DNA of 64,000 bases from an uncultured Clostridia bacterium (GCA_944327625.1 CALVHL010000005.1:41616-105615); one strand, 5' to 3'; shown: positions 17,057-25,083, counted from the first letter of the stretch. The notes: a model not told the origin generated them from the sequence alone. A program made the numbers and translations.

Positions 17057-17104
17057 GCCCCCGAAAGGGGCAGTACAAAGGGGGTTGAAGCATAAACCCC
17101 CTTT
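17057..17104 (+). terminator. Two stem-loops after the repeat protein gene
   Basis: GCCCC / GGGGC at 17057-17071, then AAAGGGGGTT / AACCCCCTTT at 17077-17104 with an 8-nt loop. The second is a plausible terminator although it is not followed by a T run. Confidence 0.6.
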
Positions 17105-17163
17105 CGTATGTAAAAATGTAAGGCGTATTGCATGCCGTCTGTCGGGCAATAATGACACTGCAT

Positions 17164-17377
17164 GGTGCTGCGGTGTTGCGAACACGGCGGGGTATTGGTT
17201 GGACTGATAGTCCGTGCTGCCGCTCATTGCAGGTGCTGCGGTGCTGCGAGCACGGCGGGGTATCGGTTGGCTGATAGTCCGAGGTATAGCTCATTGGAGG
17301 GTGTTGCGAGCACTGCGGGTGCCGCGGGCACGGCGGGGTATTGGCTTGGCTGATATTCGTGGTGCTGCTCATTGCAG
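17164..17377 (+). repeat. GC-rich tandem array with covarying hairpins upstream of RNase J
   Basis: Three degenerate units of about 68-78 bp start near 17164, 17232 and 17299, each ending in CTCATTG-AGG or close to it. Each contains one or two 13-nt hairpins with a GCG loop: GTGTTGCGAACAC (17173-17185), GTGCTGCGAGCAC (17241-17253), GTGTTGCGAGCAC (17301-17313) and GTGCCGCGGGCAC (17319-17331). The stems differ in sequence but stay paired. The first, second and fourth are followed by GGCGGGGTAT. Unit 1 also has GGACT-GAT-AGTCC. No coding frame explains the array. Confidence 0.85.
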
Positions 17378-17412
17378 GCACACGCGGTACATAATCTCCC
17401 GCCCGGCGGGAA

Positions 17413-17443
17413 TATAATTCAAAGGTTGCGCCAAAAAAGGCGC
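17413..17443 (+). promoter_or_regulatory. rnj: -10-like box and 5' stem-loop of the RNase J leader
   Basis: TATAAT at 17413-17418 (no good -35 box at 17 bp) followed by GCGCC-AAAAAA-GGCGC at 17428-17443. If transcription starts about 7 nt after the box, the hairpin lies at the extreme 5' end of the mRNA. Confidence 0.4.
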
Positions 17444-17462
17444 GTATAGGTATTCAGGATAA

Positions 17463-19346
17463 ATGGAAAATAACGCAAAGACAATGACTGACGGCAAGGC
17501 CAAGGTCAGAAAGCCGCGCGCGGCTAAGGGCGGCGATCCCAGAAGGGCGCCCGTAAGGACGGCGGAGGAGGGCAATCTCCCTGCCCGCCTCAGGCTCAAA
17601 AAGGGCGGAGAGGGCGAAAAGTCGCTCTCCCGCAGGCGGGGCGGCAAGAAGGAAGCCGCCGCCGAAGCGCAGAAAAAGGAGAAAAAGGTCAGGCCCGTCA
17701 AGAACGCCGTCAAAATTATCTTCCTCGGCGGAGTGGGCGAAATAGGCAAGAATATGACGGCGATAGAGTGCGGCGACGACATAATAGTCATCGACGCGGG
17801 CATCATATTCCCCACCGAGGAGACGCCGGGCATAGACCTCGTCGTGCCCGACATAAGCTACTTCACCGAACGCAGGAAGAAGGTCAGGGGGCTCATTCTG
17901 ACGCACGGACACGAGGACCATATAGGCGGCGTGCCCTATCTTCTCAAAGAGGTATCCACGCCCGTCGTCGGCACTAAGCTGACGCTGGCGCTCGTCGACA
18001 ACAAGCTCAGGGAGCACAGGCTTAACAACGTCGTTCAGCGCGTCGTCGAGCCCGGCACGAGTATGCAGTTCGGCTGTTTCAAGGTGGATTTCATCAACGT
18101 CAACCACTCGATAGCAGGCGCGGTCGCGCTCGCCGTGCACACGCCGCAGGGCGTGATATTCCACAGCGGCGACTTCAAAATAGACCTCACGCCCGTCGCG
18201 GGCAGCCCCATAGACTTAAAGACCATTGCCGACATAGGCAGTAAGGGCGTGCTTCTCTACCTCGGCGAGAGCACCAATATCGAGCGCCCGGGCTACACCA
18301 TGAGCGAGACGGTCGTCGGCACTACGCTCGACAGGCTGTTTGACGAGAACTCGTCGCGGCGCATAATAATCGCCACTTTCGCGTCCAACGTGCACAGACT
18401 TCAACAGATTATAGACCTCGCCGTCAAATACAGGCGCAGGGTGGCGCTCAACGGCAGAAGTATGCTCAACGTCGTCGAGGCGGCGGAAAAGATAGGCGAA
18501 ATCAACATTCCCGAGGGCGCGGTCGTCGACATAACCAAGATAAAGAACTACCGCGACGACCAGCTGGTAATCGTCTGTACGGGCAGCCAGGGCGAACCGA
18601 TGAGCGCGCTCACCCGCATGGCAAATCAGGAAAACCCCGCGCTTTCGGTCGGCTCTAACGACACCATAATCATCTCTGCGTCGCCCATTCCCGGCAACGA
18701 GCGCGGCATTTACGGCGTAATAAACAAGCTCTATCATCTCGGCGCGGACGTCGTCTACGAGAGCCTCGAAAACATACACGTTTCGGGACACGCCTGCCGC
18801 GAGGAGCACAAGATAATGCACTCGCTCCTCAAACCGAAATTCTTTATCCCCATTCACGGCGAATACAGACATCTCAAAAAGCACTCGCAGCTGGCGCAGA
18901 GCCTCGGAATGAAGGAGAGCAACATTCTCCTGCCCGATATCGGCAACTGCATAGAGGTGACGTCAAAGAGCATAAGGCGGCTGGACGACGTGCCCTCGGG
19001 CTCGCTGCTCGTCGACGGCGAGGGCATAGAGGACGAGAAGGCCTCGCAGGTATTGCAGGACAGGCGGCAGATGTCCGAGGAGGGCATGTTCATAGTCGCC
19101 GTCGCGGTATCGGGCGGCGAAGTCATCGGCGAACCCGCCATAAACTCGCGCGGCTTCGTGTTCGACTTCCACAGGGATTATAACAAGGAAATGCGCGAGG
19201 TCATCGACAGGGCAATTCAGGGCTACGACCTCTCGCTCGGCTCGGTGGACGAGCTCAAAAGGGTGATAAAAAAGGCGCTCAGAAACTATCTGCTCAAAAA
19301 GACCAAACAGTCGCCCATGGTCGTTCCCGTAGTCGTAGAACTTTAA
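17463..19346 (+). CDS. rnj: Ribonuclease J
   Basis: A 627-residue metallo-beta-lactamase/beta-CASP nuclease with endo- and 5'-exonuclease activity, central to mRNA decay and rRNA maturation in Bacillota. HGHEDH at residues 148-153 gives the zinc ligands. Further motifs are NVNHSI, HSGDFK, ATFASNVHR and the late SGHA and PIHGEYRHL. The C-terminal domain (VVIGEP-type region through SPMVVPVVVEL) is complete. The first 80 residues are a basic, Lys/Arg/Ala-rich extension absent from Bacillus RNase J1, perhaps binding RNA. AGGA sits 5 nt before the ATG. Only one paralogue is in the window, so J1 versus J2 cannot be assigned. Confidence 0.95.
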   Translation: MENNAKTMTDGKAKVRKPRAAKGGDPRRAPVRTAEEGNLPARLRLKKGGEGEKSLSRRRGGKKEAAAEAQKKEKKVRPVKNAVKIIFLGGVGEIGKNMTAIECGDDIIVIDAGIIFPTEETPGIDLVVPDISYFTERRKKVRGLILTHGHEDHIGGVPYLLKEVSTPVVGTKLTLALVDNKLREHRLNNVVQRVVEPGTSMQFGCFKVDFINVNHSIAGAVALAVHTPQGVIFHSGDFKIDLTPVAGSPIDLKTIADIGSKGVLLYLGESTNIERPGYTMSETVVGTTLDRLFDENSSRRIIIATFASNVHRLQQIIDLAVKYRRRVALNGRSMLNVVEAAEKIGEINIPEGAVVDITKIKNYRDDQLVIVCTGSQGEPMSALTRMANQENPALSVGSNDTIIISASPIPGNERGIYGVINKLYHLGADVVYESLENIHVSGHACREEHKIMHSLLKPKFFIPIHGEYRHLKKHSQLAQSLGMKESNILLPDIGNCIEVTSKSIRRLDDVPSGSLLVDGEGIEDEKASQVLQDRRQMSEEGMFIVAVAVSGGEVIGEPAINSRGFVFDFHRDYNKEMREVIDRAIQGYDLSLGSVDELKRVIKKALRNYLLKKTKQSPMVVPVVVEL

Positions 19347-19361
19347 AAAATTTTTGCTCAG

Positions 19362-19392
19362 TGCCGCGCGGCAGCAGGTCTGCCGCGCGGCA
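19362..19392 (+). terminator. Stem-loop after RNase J
   Basis: Perfect 13-bp stem TGCCGCGCGGCAG / CTGCCGCGCGGCA with a 5-nt loop, 15 bp after the stop; followed by A-rich rather than T-rich sequence. Confidence 0.6.
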
Positions 19393-19476
19393 AAATACCC
19401 GAAGGGGGGAGGCTGTGCCGCCACGTATGCGCCGCGGCGCAAGTGCCTTGAAATTCACGTAAAAAGTGCGTTCGTC

Positions 19477-19499
19477 GGCATATATGTGCGGGGCAATTC
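19477..19499 (+). repeat. Copy of the intergenic element (TG-insertion form)
   Basis: GGCATATATGTGCGGGGCAA then TTC; carries an extra TG after the ATATATG, as does the copy at 41054. Confidence 0.8.
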
Positions 19500-19571
19500 A
19501 TATTTGTCCGCATACAGGTGCGCGCGGGCGCAGGTGTGGGCGCAGACATATCTCGGACACCGCATATTTAA

Positions 19572-19592
19572 GGCATATATGCGGGGCAATTC
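19572..19592 (+). repeat. Copy of the intergenic element, 20 bp before the trmR start
   Basis: TTTAA precedes GGCATATATGCGGGGCAATT, which matches the consensus over its whole length. Confidence 0.8.
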
Positions 19593-19612
19593 TCATGAAT
19601 GGAGGTGCAGAA

Positions 19613-20290
19613 GTGGCGGACGAAGACAAATTCGGCTATGCGCACAACGATACGTCCGTACCCGAACGCGCAAGCCGCACGGCAAACGTCAATAAGGCGG
19701 TCTTTCCGCGCGGCGTGGACGAGTTGCGCCGCGGCGCATTCGTGCGCGGCATACCCGTATCCTCCGACGAAACGCTTGCATTTTTAATGATATGCGTCGC
19801 AATGGCGCAGCCGCGGCGCATACTTGAAATAGGCACAGCTATCGGCGTGTCGGGTATATGTATGCTCGCGCAGGTGACTTCCGCAACCCTCGTCACGATA
19901 GAGAAAAACCCGTCGTTTGCCGTCGAAGCGGCGCGAAATTTTGAAAAATTCGGGCTTTCTCTGCGCGTTGAGCTTTCTGAGGGCGACGCGGCGGAAATAC
20001 TCCCCTCGCTTTCGGGGCAGTTCGACTTCATATTTCTCGACGGCCCCAAAGTGCAGTACGTAAAGTATCTGCCCCGCCTCAAAGAGCTGCTGTCGGTCGG
20101 AGGTGTTATCTTTGCCGACGACGTACTGCTCTACGGCTGGGTGAACGGCGAAAACCCCGTTCCGCCCAAGCGCAGAATGTTGGTGAGCCATATCCGCGAA
20201 TACCTCGACGCGGTCAATGCCGACGAGGAGCTGCTTACTACCGTCGTCGACGTGGGCGACGGCGTTGCGCTGTCGGTTAAAAAACGCTGA
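19613..20290 (+). CDS. trmR: tRNA 5-hydroxyuridine methyltransferase-like O-methyltransferase
   Basis: A 225-residue class I SAM-dependent methyltransferase of the Methyltransf_3 group. ILEIGTAIGVSGICML is the SAM-binding loop, TLVTIEKNP follows strand 2, and FDFIFLDGPK plus GGVIFADDVL are typical of this group's metal/substrate region. The next gene is a U32 protein, the same pairing as Bacillus yrrM-yrrN/yrrO, where TrmR methylates 5-hydroxyuridine at tRNA position 34 to give 5-methoxyuridine. The start is the GTG at 19613 because GGAGGT lies 6 nt upstream; an in-frame ATG 18 bp earlier would put that site inside the gene. The symbol rests on family plus context. Confidence 0.82.
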   Translation: MADEDKFGYAHNDTSVPERASRTANVNKAVFPRGVDELRRGAFVRGIPVSSDETLAFLMICVAMAQPRRILEIGTAIGVSGICMLAQVTSATLVTIEKNPSFAVEAARNFEKFGLSLRVELSEGDAAEILPSLSGQFDFIFLDGPKVQYVKYLPRLKELLSVGGVIFADDVLLYGWVNGENPVPPKRRMLVSHIREYLDAVNADEELLTTVVDVGDGVALSVKKR

Positions 20291-20394
20291 AAGACAGACG
20301 GCGGCGCGGCTTTATGGCGGAATATGCCGCAATCAAAGGCATTTTGGCACAATCTGAACATAACGCGCGGTATGCGCGCAACGAGGAAAATATT

Positions 20395-21594
20395 ATGGTT
20401 AAGGACGTCGAACTGCTCGCGCCTGCGGGCAATCTCAACAAACTGCGCACCGCCTTCCGCTTCGGCGCGGATGCGGCATATATAGGGGGCAAACTCTTTT
20501 CCCTGCGCTCTTTCGCCGACAATTTCGACGCGGAGGAGATGCGTGGCGCGGTCAATCTCGCGCATTCGCTCGGCAAAAAGGTGTACGTCACCGTCAACAT
20601 ATTCGCCCGCAACGCCGACATGGCACAGCTTGAAGACTATTTTTCATTCTTGCAGGAGGTCGGCGCGGACGCGGCGATAATCTCGGACAGCGGCGTAGTC
20701 TATGCGGCTAAAAAGGCCGCTCCCGCGCTTAAAATACATATCTCGACGCAGGCAAACCTGACTAATAAATACGCCGTTAAATTCTGGGCGGAGCAGGGCG
20801 CGACGAGGGCTATACTCGCCCGCGAACTGTCGGTCGACGAAATAGCCGAAATACACGCTTTCGTGCCCGAAATCGAGCTTGAAACCTTCGTCCACGGCGC
20901 AATGTGCATAAGCTATTCGGGCAGGTGCCTGCTCTCCGACTACCTCGCGGGCAGACCGTCCAACCGCGGCGAGTGCGTGCAGGCGTGCCGCTGGAACTAT
21001 GCCGTCAAGAAGAAGGACGTCGGCGCAGAGAGCGGCTATCTCGACGTCGAGGAGGACGGCAGGGGCACTTATATCTTCAATTCCAAGGACCTCAACATGA
21101 GCGCGCACCTCGACAAGCTCGCCGACGCGGGCGTGTGCGCGTTCAAGATAGAGGGCAGAATGAAGAGCGAATATTACCTCGCGACGGTCATTAACGCATA
21201 CAGGCGGTGCATGGACGGCGGCTTTGACGAGGTCGTCGAGCGGGAGCTGATGACGGCGGCGCACCGCGACTATACCACGGCATATACGCTCGGCAAGAAC
21301 GACAAGACGGTCAACTATTCGGACAACCAGACCAAGGGCGATTGCGACTTCATCGCCAACGTCGTCTCCTGCAAGGACGGCAGCGCGGTCGTCGAAATGC
21401 GCGGCAGGTTCAGGGTGGGCGACAGGCTGGAAGTGCTCTCCCCGACCGACGATTTCGGCAAGAGCTTTATCGTCGAATACGCCCGCACGAGCGACGGAAC
21501 GCCCGTCGACGATTGTAAGCTCGTGCAGGAAAAATACACCATAAATAGCCCGTTCGCGCTCTCGGAGGGCGACATTCTCAGAAGGAGAAAGTGA
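20395..21594 (+). CDS. trhP: U32 family protein, tRNA uridine hydroxylation factor
   Basis: A 399-residue member of the peptidase U32 family. It opens with ELLAPAGNLNKLRTAFRFGADAAYIGG-type sequence. HGAMCISYSGRCLLSDYL, GECVQACRW and the later KIEGRMKSEYYLA are the signature motifs, and the cysteines in these motifs fit iron-sulfur binding. In bacteria, TrhP hydroxylates uridine 34 of tRNAs using prephenate-derived chemistry, before TrmR methylation. The start ATG at 20395 has GAGG upstream; a longer form from 20314 has no ribosome site. It ends one base before aroA. Co-location with aroA is notable because TrhP action depends on prephenate, a product of the same pathway. Confidence 0.85.
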   Translation: MVKDVELLAPAGNLNKLRTAFRFGADAAYIGGKLFSLRSFADNFDAEEMRGAVNLAHSLGKKVYVTVNIFARNADMAQLEDYFSFLQEVGADAAIISDSGVVYAAKKAAPALKIHISTQANLTNKYAVKFWAEQGATRAILARELSVDEIAEIHAFVPEIELETFVHGAMCISYSGRCLLSDYLAGRPSNRGECVQACRWNYAVKKKDVGAESGYLDVEEDGRGTYIFNSKDLNMSAHLDKLADAGVCAFKIEGRMKSEYYLATVINAYRRCMDGGFDEVVERELMTAAHRDYTTAYTLGKNDKTVNYSDNQTKGDCDFIANVVSCKDGSAVVEMRGRFRVGDRLEVLSPTDDFGKSFIVEYARTSDGTPVDDCKLVQEKYTINSPFALSEGDILRRRK

Positions 21595-21595
21595 T

Positions 21596-22819
21596 ATGGA
21601 CTATATTGTCAGCAACATATACGGCAGAATTAAACACCCCCGACAGATCGTCGAAGTTCCGGGCTCTAAGAGCATTACCGCCCGCGCCCTGCTAATTGCG
21701 GCGCTCGCCGACGGACAGTCTCAGCTGTACGGCGGGCAGATGTCGGACGACTGCGCGACCTTCGTCGAGGCGGTCAGGGCGTTGGGAATACCCGTCAGCG
21801 TAAGCGCGGACTGCATAAAGGTCGAGGGCTGCGGCGGGGTTCTGCCCGAGGAAGAAGGGCGGATCTACGTCGGCAGCGCGGGCACGGCGGCAAGGTTTCT
21901 CACCGCGCTCTGCGCTCTGCAGGGCGGTAAATATACGCTCACTTCGTCCGCGCAGATGATGCGCCGCCCCCAGCGGCCGCTCATCGAGGCGCTCGCCTCG
22001 CTCGGCGCAAGGTTCGAGTTCGGGGGCGAGGAATATTGCTTCCCCTTCACGGTTTACGGCACGCGCTCGCCCGCGGCAAGCGTCACGGTCAATATCGAAA
22101 AGAGCAGCCAGTTTCTCTCCGCCCTGCTTATGGCGGCGGTGTGCGCGGATAAGCCCGTGACTATCCGCACGGTCGGCAGCCACGGAATGGACTATGTCAG
22201 AATGACGCTCGACATGATGTGGTCGTTCGGCGTGACCGTCGACGAGGGCGAGGACGGCTATACGGTATTCGGCGAGTACGAGGCGAAAAAGTACGAGATA
22301 GAGCCCGATATTTCCGCCGCCTGCTACTTTGCGGCGATGAATAAAGTGCTCGGCACGGATATTGCGGTCAAGGGCGTGATGAAACACACCATGCAGGGCG
22401 ACGCGCGGTTCATTGAGGCGCTTGAAAGTTTCGACGGCGGCACGATAGATATGTCGTCGTTCTCCGACCAGGCGCTGACTATGGCGGCAATCGCGCCCTA
22501 CCTCCCGCGGCCGACGACCATAACGGGCGTAAAGCACATAAGGGGGCAGGAATGCGACAGAATAAAGGCGATAGTTTGCAACCTCTCAGCGCTGGGCGTT
22601 AAGTGCGACGAGCACGAGGACGGGGTGATCGTTTATCCCTCACAGCCGCACGGCGGCAGGATAGACACCTTCGGCGACCACAGGGTGGCGATGAGTTTCG
22701 CCGTCACGGGGCTGAGGTGCGGCGGCGTGACCATTGCCGACGCGGAGGTCTGCTCCAAGACCTTCAAGGAATATTTTACCGTGCTCGATGACCTCGTTTC
22801 GCGCCTTACTTCCGATTGA
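21596..22819 (+). CDS. aroA: 3-phosphoshikimate 1-carboxyvinyltransferase (EPSP synthase)
   Basis: A 407-residue enzyme joining PEP and shikimate 3-phosphate in the chorismate pathway. VPGSKSITARALLIAAL is the first signature (here T-A instead of the common S-N). VGSAGTAARFLTALCAL is the PEP-binding second signature, with Ser in place of the usual Asn. MRRPQRPLIEALASLGA, SSQFLSALLMAA, EPDISAACYF and FGDHRVAMSFAVTGL follow in order. AGGAG lies 9 nt before the ATG and the gene follows trhP by one base. Some signature residues differ from the textbook form, but overall order and length fit AroA well. A strong terminator follows. Confidence 0.92.
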   Translation: MDYIVSNIYGRIKHPRQIVEVPGSKSITARALLIAALADGQSQLYGGQMSDDCATFVEAVRALGIPVSVSADCIKVEGCGGVLPEEEGRIYVGSAGTAARFLTALCALQGGKYTLTSSAQMMRRPQRPLIEALASLGARFEFGGEEYCFPFTVYGTRSPAASVTVNIEKSSQFLSALLMAAVCADKPVTIRTVGSHGMDYVRMTLDMMWSFGVTVDEGEDGYTVFGEYEAKKYEIEPDISAACYFAAMNKVLGTDIAVKGVMKHTMQGDARFIEALESFDGGTIDMSSFSDQALTMAAIAPYLPRPTTITGVKHIRGQECDRIKAIVCNLSALGVKCDEHEDGVIVYPSQPHGGRIDTFGDHRVAMSFAVTGLRCGGVTIADAEVCSKTFKEYFTVLDDLVSRLTSD

Positions 22820-22862
22820 TTTTTTAAAGCCTCATTTCCGAATAAATTTTAAAAGCGATATA

Positions 22863-22905
22863 GCGGGCGCGGTCTGTCGTTTGCAGACCGCGCCCGCATT
22901 TTTTT
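22863..22905 (+). terminator. Terminator of the trmR-trhP-aroA operon
   Basis: Perfect 14-bp stem GCGGGCGCGGTCTG / CAGACCGCGCCCGC with a 7-nt loop, then ATTTTTTT. Confidence 0.93.
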
Positions 22906-23047
22906 GCCGATTTAAAATATCGCCGCAAAGCAATGACAGCGGGTGACCGCGTTTTTTATAAATTATGCCGCGTATACTTATATGCGCATATATGCACCCG
23001 ACCAACTGAATTGCCGCGGCTTCTGATAATCGAGAGCCCTAATCGTC

Positions 23048-23078
23048 AAATTTGTTTTCGACACCAGAAAACAAATTT
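23048..23078. promoter_or_regulatory. Perfect 12-bp inverted repeat overlapping the dinB -35 box
   Basis: AAATTTGTTTTC (23048-23059), 7-bp spacer GACACCA, GAAAACAAATTT (23067-23078). The right arm overlaps the -35 hexamer, an arrangement typical of a repressor operator. It is not a canonical Gram-positive LexA box (CGAAC-N4-GTTCG). Confidence 0.65.
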
Positions 23079-23104
23079 ACGAAAGTAAAATATCGTGGTA
23101 TAAT
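23076..23104 (+). promoter_or_regulatory. SigA-type promoter directly before dinB
   Basis: TTTACG, 17 bp, TATAAT. The -10 ends only 6 nt before the ATG, so the transcript would start at or next to the start codon. Confidence 0.75.
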
Positions 23105-23110
23105 AATGGT

Positions 23111-24472
23111 ATGGAGCGTATAGTCATACATTCCGATCTGAATAATTTTTATGCGTCGGTGGAGCGCAAACTGCACCCCGAACTTTCGGGAATACCCATC
23201 GCCGTCTGCGGAAATAAAGAGGAGCGCAGGGGCATAGTGCTCGCCAAGAGCGAGGAGGCAAAGAAGTTCGGCGTGAAGACGGGCGAGGCGGTCTGGCAGG
23301 CTCAGCGCAAGTGCAAGGGGCTGGTCATCGTCAAGCCGCATTTCGACGAATATATGCGCTATTCCCGCCTCGTCAAGGGCATTTATGCCCGCTATACCGA
23401 CAGGATAGAGAGCTACGGCATTGACGAATGTTGGCTGGACGTCAGCAAGTCCACGCGCGTATTCCCTCAGTTTTCGGGCGAAAAATTCGTCGGAGAGGGG
23501 GAGGACAGGCACTATTCCGACGAGTTCCTGCGGCATATCGGCGATACAATACGCAATACCGTCAGAGAGGAGCTCAACCTGACCGTCTCGTGCGGGGTGT
23601 CGTTCAACAAGGTATTCGCCAAGCTCGGCTCCGACCTCAAAAAGCCTGACGGCACGACGGTCATCTCGGTCAATAATTTCAAGGACGTCGTCTACGGATT
23701 GCCCGTGACCGACCTTCTCATGGTCGGCGGCGCGACGGGCAGAAAGCTTGCCGATTTGGGCTACACGACGATAGGCAGGCTTGCCGCGGCGGACGACAAG
23801 CGCATATTTGCAAAGTTCGGCAAGGTCGGGCAGACGCTGCTCTCCTACGCCCGCGGGCAGGACAGTTCGCCCGTCGCCGCGCTCGGCGAGGAGCGGGAGC
23901 TTAAATCGATAGGCAACTCTATGACGCTGCCCAAGGACCTTACGGGCTACGGCGAGGTAGAGCGCACGCTGTACGTCATCGCCGAGAGCGTGGCGGCGCG
24001 GCTGCGCGCTTCGGAGGCGGGGCTGGCGGATACCGTGCATCTTTGGGTGCGCGACGCAAATCTCAACGGGTTCACCGTGCAGAAAAAGGTGCGGCACACC
24101 GCGCTCTGCGGCGAAATAGCAGCCTGCGCCGTCGCGCTGTTCAGGGAGAAGTTCCGCCCGCCGTTCAGGATACGCGCGCTCGGCATAACCGTTTCGGGCT
24201 TCGACGGCGGCGCGTCGCAGATGACCTTCGACGAGACCTCGGGCGACTATCTCAAACGCGAAAAGGTCGAGCGGTGCATAGACGACATAAGAAAAAAGCA
24301 CGGCTATGCCTCCGTTCAGCGCGGCATAGTCGCCGAAGATCCCACCGAAATGCACAACGACATTAAGAGCACGCATTTAATCAAGCCCGCCCGCTTCGAC
24401 GACGGGGGCGGCTTCCCCTCGGACGGCGAGGAGGAATTTCTGTTCCCTCCCGACGATTTTTCCGATGACTGA
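23111..24472 (+). CDS. dinB: DNA polymerase IV, Y-family
   Basis: A 453-residue translesion polymerase. HSDLNNFYASVE carries the first metal-binding Asp, YSRLVKGIYARYTDRIESYGIDECWLDV the second Asp/Glu pair. SCGVSFNKVFAKLGSDLKKP is typical of DinB. The little-finger domain spans about 240-390. It is longer than the usual 350-420 residues, with an acidic tail (EEEFLFPPDDFSDD) whose EFLF could be a sliding-clamp contact. There is no Shine-Dalgarno before the ATG, and the promoter lies immediately upstream, so translation may be leaderless. Its expression is probably under repressor control through the inverted repeat. Confidence 0.94.
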   Translation: MERIVIHSDLNNFYASVERKLHPELSGIPIAVCGNKEERRGIVLAKSEEAKKFGVKTGEAVWQAQRKCKGLVIVKPHFDEYMRYSRLVKGIYARYTDRIESYGIDECWLDVSKSTRVFPQFSGEKFVGEGEDRHYSDEFLRHIGDTIRNTVREELNLTVSCGVSFNKVFAKLGSDLKKPDGTTVISVNNFKDVVYGLPVTDLLMVGGATGRKLADLGYTTIGRLAAADDKRIFAKFGKVGQTLLSYARGQDSSPVAALGEERELKSIGNSMTLPKDLTGYGEVERTLYVIAESVAARLRASEAGLADTVHLWVRDANLNGFTVQKKVRHTALCGEIAACAVALFREKFRPPFRIRALGITVSGFDGGASQMTFDETSGDYLKREKVERCIDDIRKKHGYASVQRGIVAEDPTEMHNDIKSTHLIKPARFDDGGGFPSDGEEEFLFPPDDFSDD

Positions 24473-24491
24473 CTTTCTCAGCGAAAGACGG

Positions 24492-24529
24492 GGCGTAAGA
24501 TGCGAAATGTCCGCATCTTACGCCTTTTT
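24492..24529 (+). terminator. Terminator of dinB
   Basis: Perfect 13-bp stem GGCGTAAGATGCG / CGCATCTTACGCC with a 7-nt loop, then TTTTT. Confidence 0.92.
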
Positions 24530-24562
24530 AAAATGTCTTATATGCTCTGTCATAAACTAAAA

Positions 24563-24603
24563 AATTGCCCTGCGGCAGCATAACTTGCAGCCGCAGGGCA
24601 ATT
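24563..24603 (-). terminator. Terminator of the leftward XRE regulator transcript
   Basis: Perfect 14-bp stem AATTGCCCTGCGGC / GCCGCAGGGCAATT with a 13-nt loop. On the minus strand it runs into TTTTTAGTTT. About 210 bp of AT-rich sequence without a recognisable gene separate it from the regulator's stop codon. Confidence 0.8.
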
Positions 24604-24811
24604 GCGTTCAGGCGTTAAGCCTTTTCTGTCCACTGAACTTAATTTGCCAAAGATGACTTTACAGACAATAATATAGTAAATATTAACACTAATAAAGGAT
24701 ATAATAAACCACTGCGCGTTTTACGTGCAATTTTTTGCGCACTCGGGCTTACAGGTATTGCCTCAGATTGCGAGAAAGCGGGGTTTAATAAAAATTTCTT
24801 GAGCGTCCTGT

Positions 24812-25018
24812 TCAGCCGTCCAGCCCGACGAGACAGTCAAGCGACACTTCGAAATATTTTGCAAGCGCAATAAGGCTGCCCAGGGTCGGTTCTCTCAATC
24901 CGTTTTCCCAAAGGCTTATTATTCCCTTACTTACGCCTATCTCTTTCGCCAGTTCTGCCTGACCTATCTTCTTATCCTGCCTAAGCTCTTTAAGCCGCTC
25001 GCAGAATGATGCAACCAT
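24812..25018 (-). CDS. XRE-family transcriptional regulator, single-domain
   Basis: A 68-residue Cro/C1-type helix-turn-helix protein. FCERLKELRQDKKIGQAELA is helix 1-2, KEIGVSKGIISLWENGLREP the recognition helix, and LIALAKYFEVSLDCLVGLDG the usual C-terminal end; small regulators of this length are complete. It is divergent from the membrane-protein gene at 25178, and the two predicted promoters share their -10 region, so it most likely represses the pair and itself. The ligand or signal is unknown. The gene and its surroundings are distinctly more AT-rich than the flanks, compatible with recent acquisition. Confidence 0.88.
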   Translation of the reverse strand: MVASFCERLKELRQDKKIGQAELAKEIGVSKGIISLWENGLREPTLGSLIALAKYFEVSLDCLVGLDG

Positions 25019-25054
25019 TATATATTCATTGTTACAAGTTTAGTAAAAAAAGAC

Positions 25055-25083
25055 TTGACTTCTTACTATTGTAAGATTATACT
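25055..25083 (+). promoter_or_regulatory. Promoter of the membrane-protein gene
   Basis: TTGACT, 17 bp, TATACT. It overlaps the divergent promoter at 25076-25104, and the spacer contains the inverted repeat TCTTAC-TATT-GTAAGA (25061-25076). Confidence 0.75.
25061..25076. promoter_or_regulatory. Putative XRE operator between -35 and -10
   Basis: TCTTAC, TATT, GTAAGA: a 6-bp inverted repeat placed where a bound repressor would block polymerase. A related half-site pair TTAC-N7-GTAA lies next to it at about 25032-25046. Confidence 0.55.

Noticed and set aside
13989..17381. A 1130-codon open frame on the minus strand opposite the repeat protein
   Set aside because: It mirrors the GC-rich third codon positions of the plus-strand gene, has no ribosome site at its start, and ends in low-complexity sequence. 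The plus-strand protein has clear coiled coils, repeats and a folded domain.
23039..24376. A 445-codon minus-strand frame opposite dinB
   Set aside because: Antisense of a gene with all Y-family motifs; no recognisable domain.
24604..24811. A frameshifted transmembrane tail after the XRE gene
   Set aside because: A minus-strand frame gives a hydrophobic stretch (LLYPLLVLIFTILLSV), but it has no start codon or ribosome site and the XRE protein is complete at 68 residues. The rest of this AT-rich stretch holds nothing I recognise.
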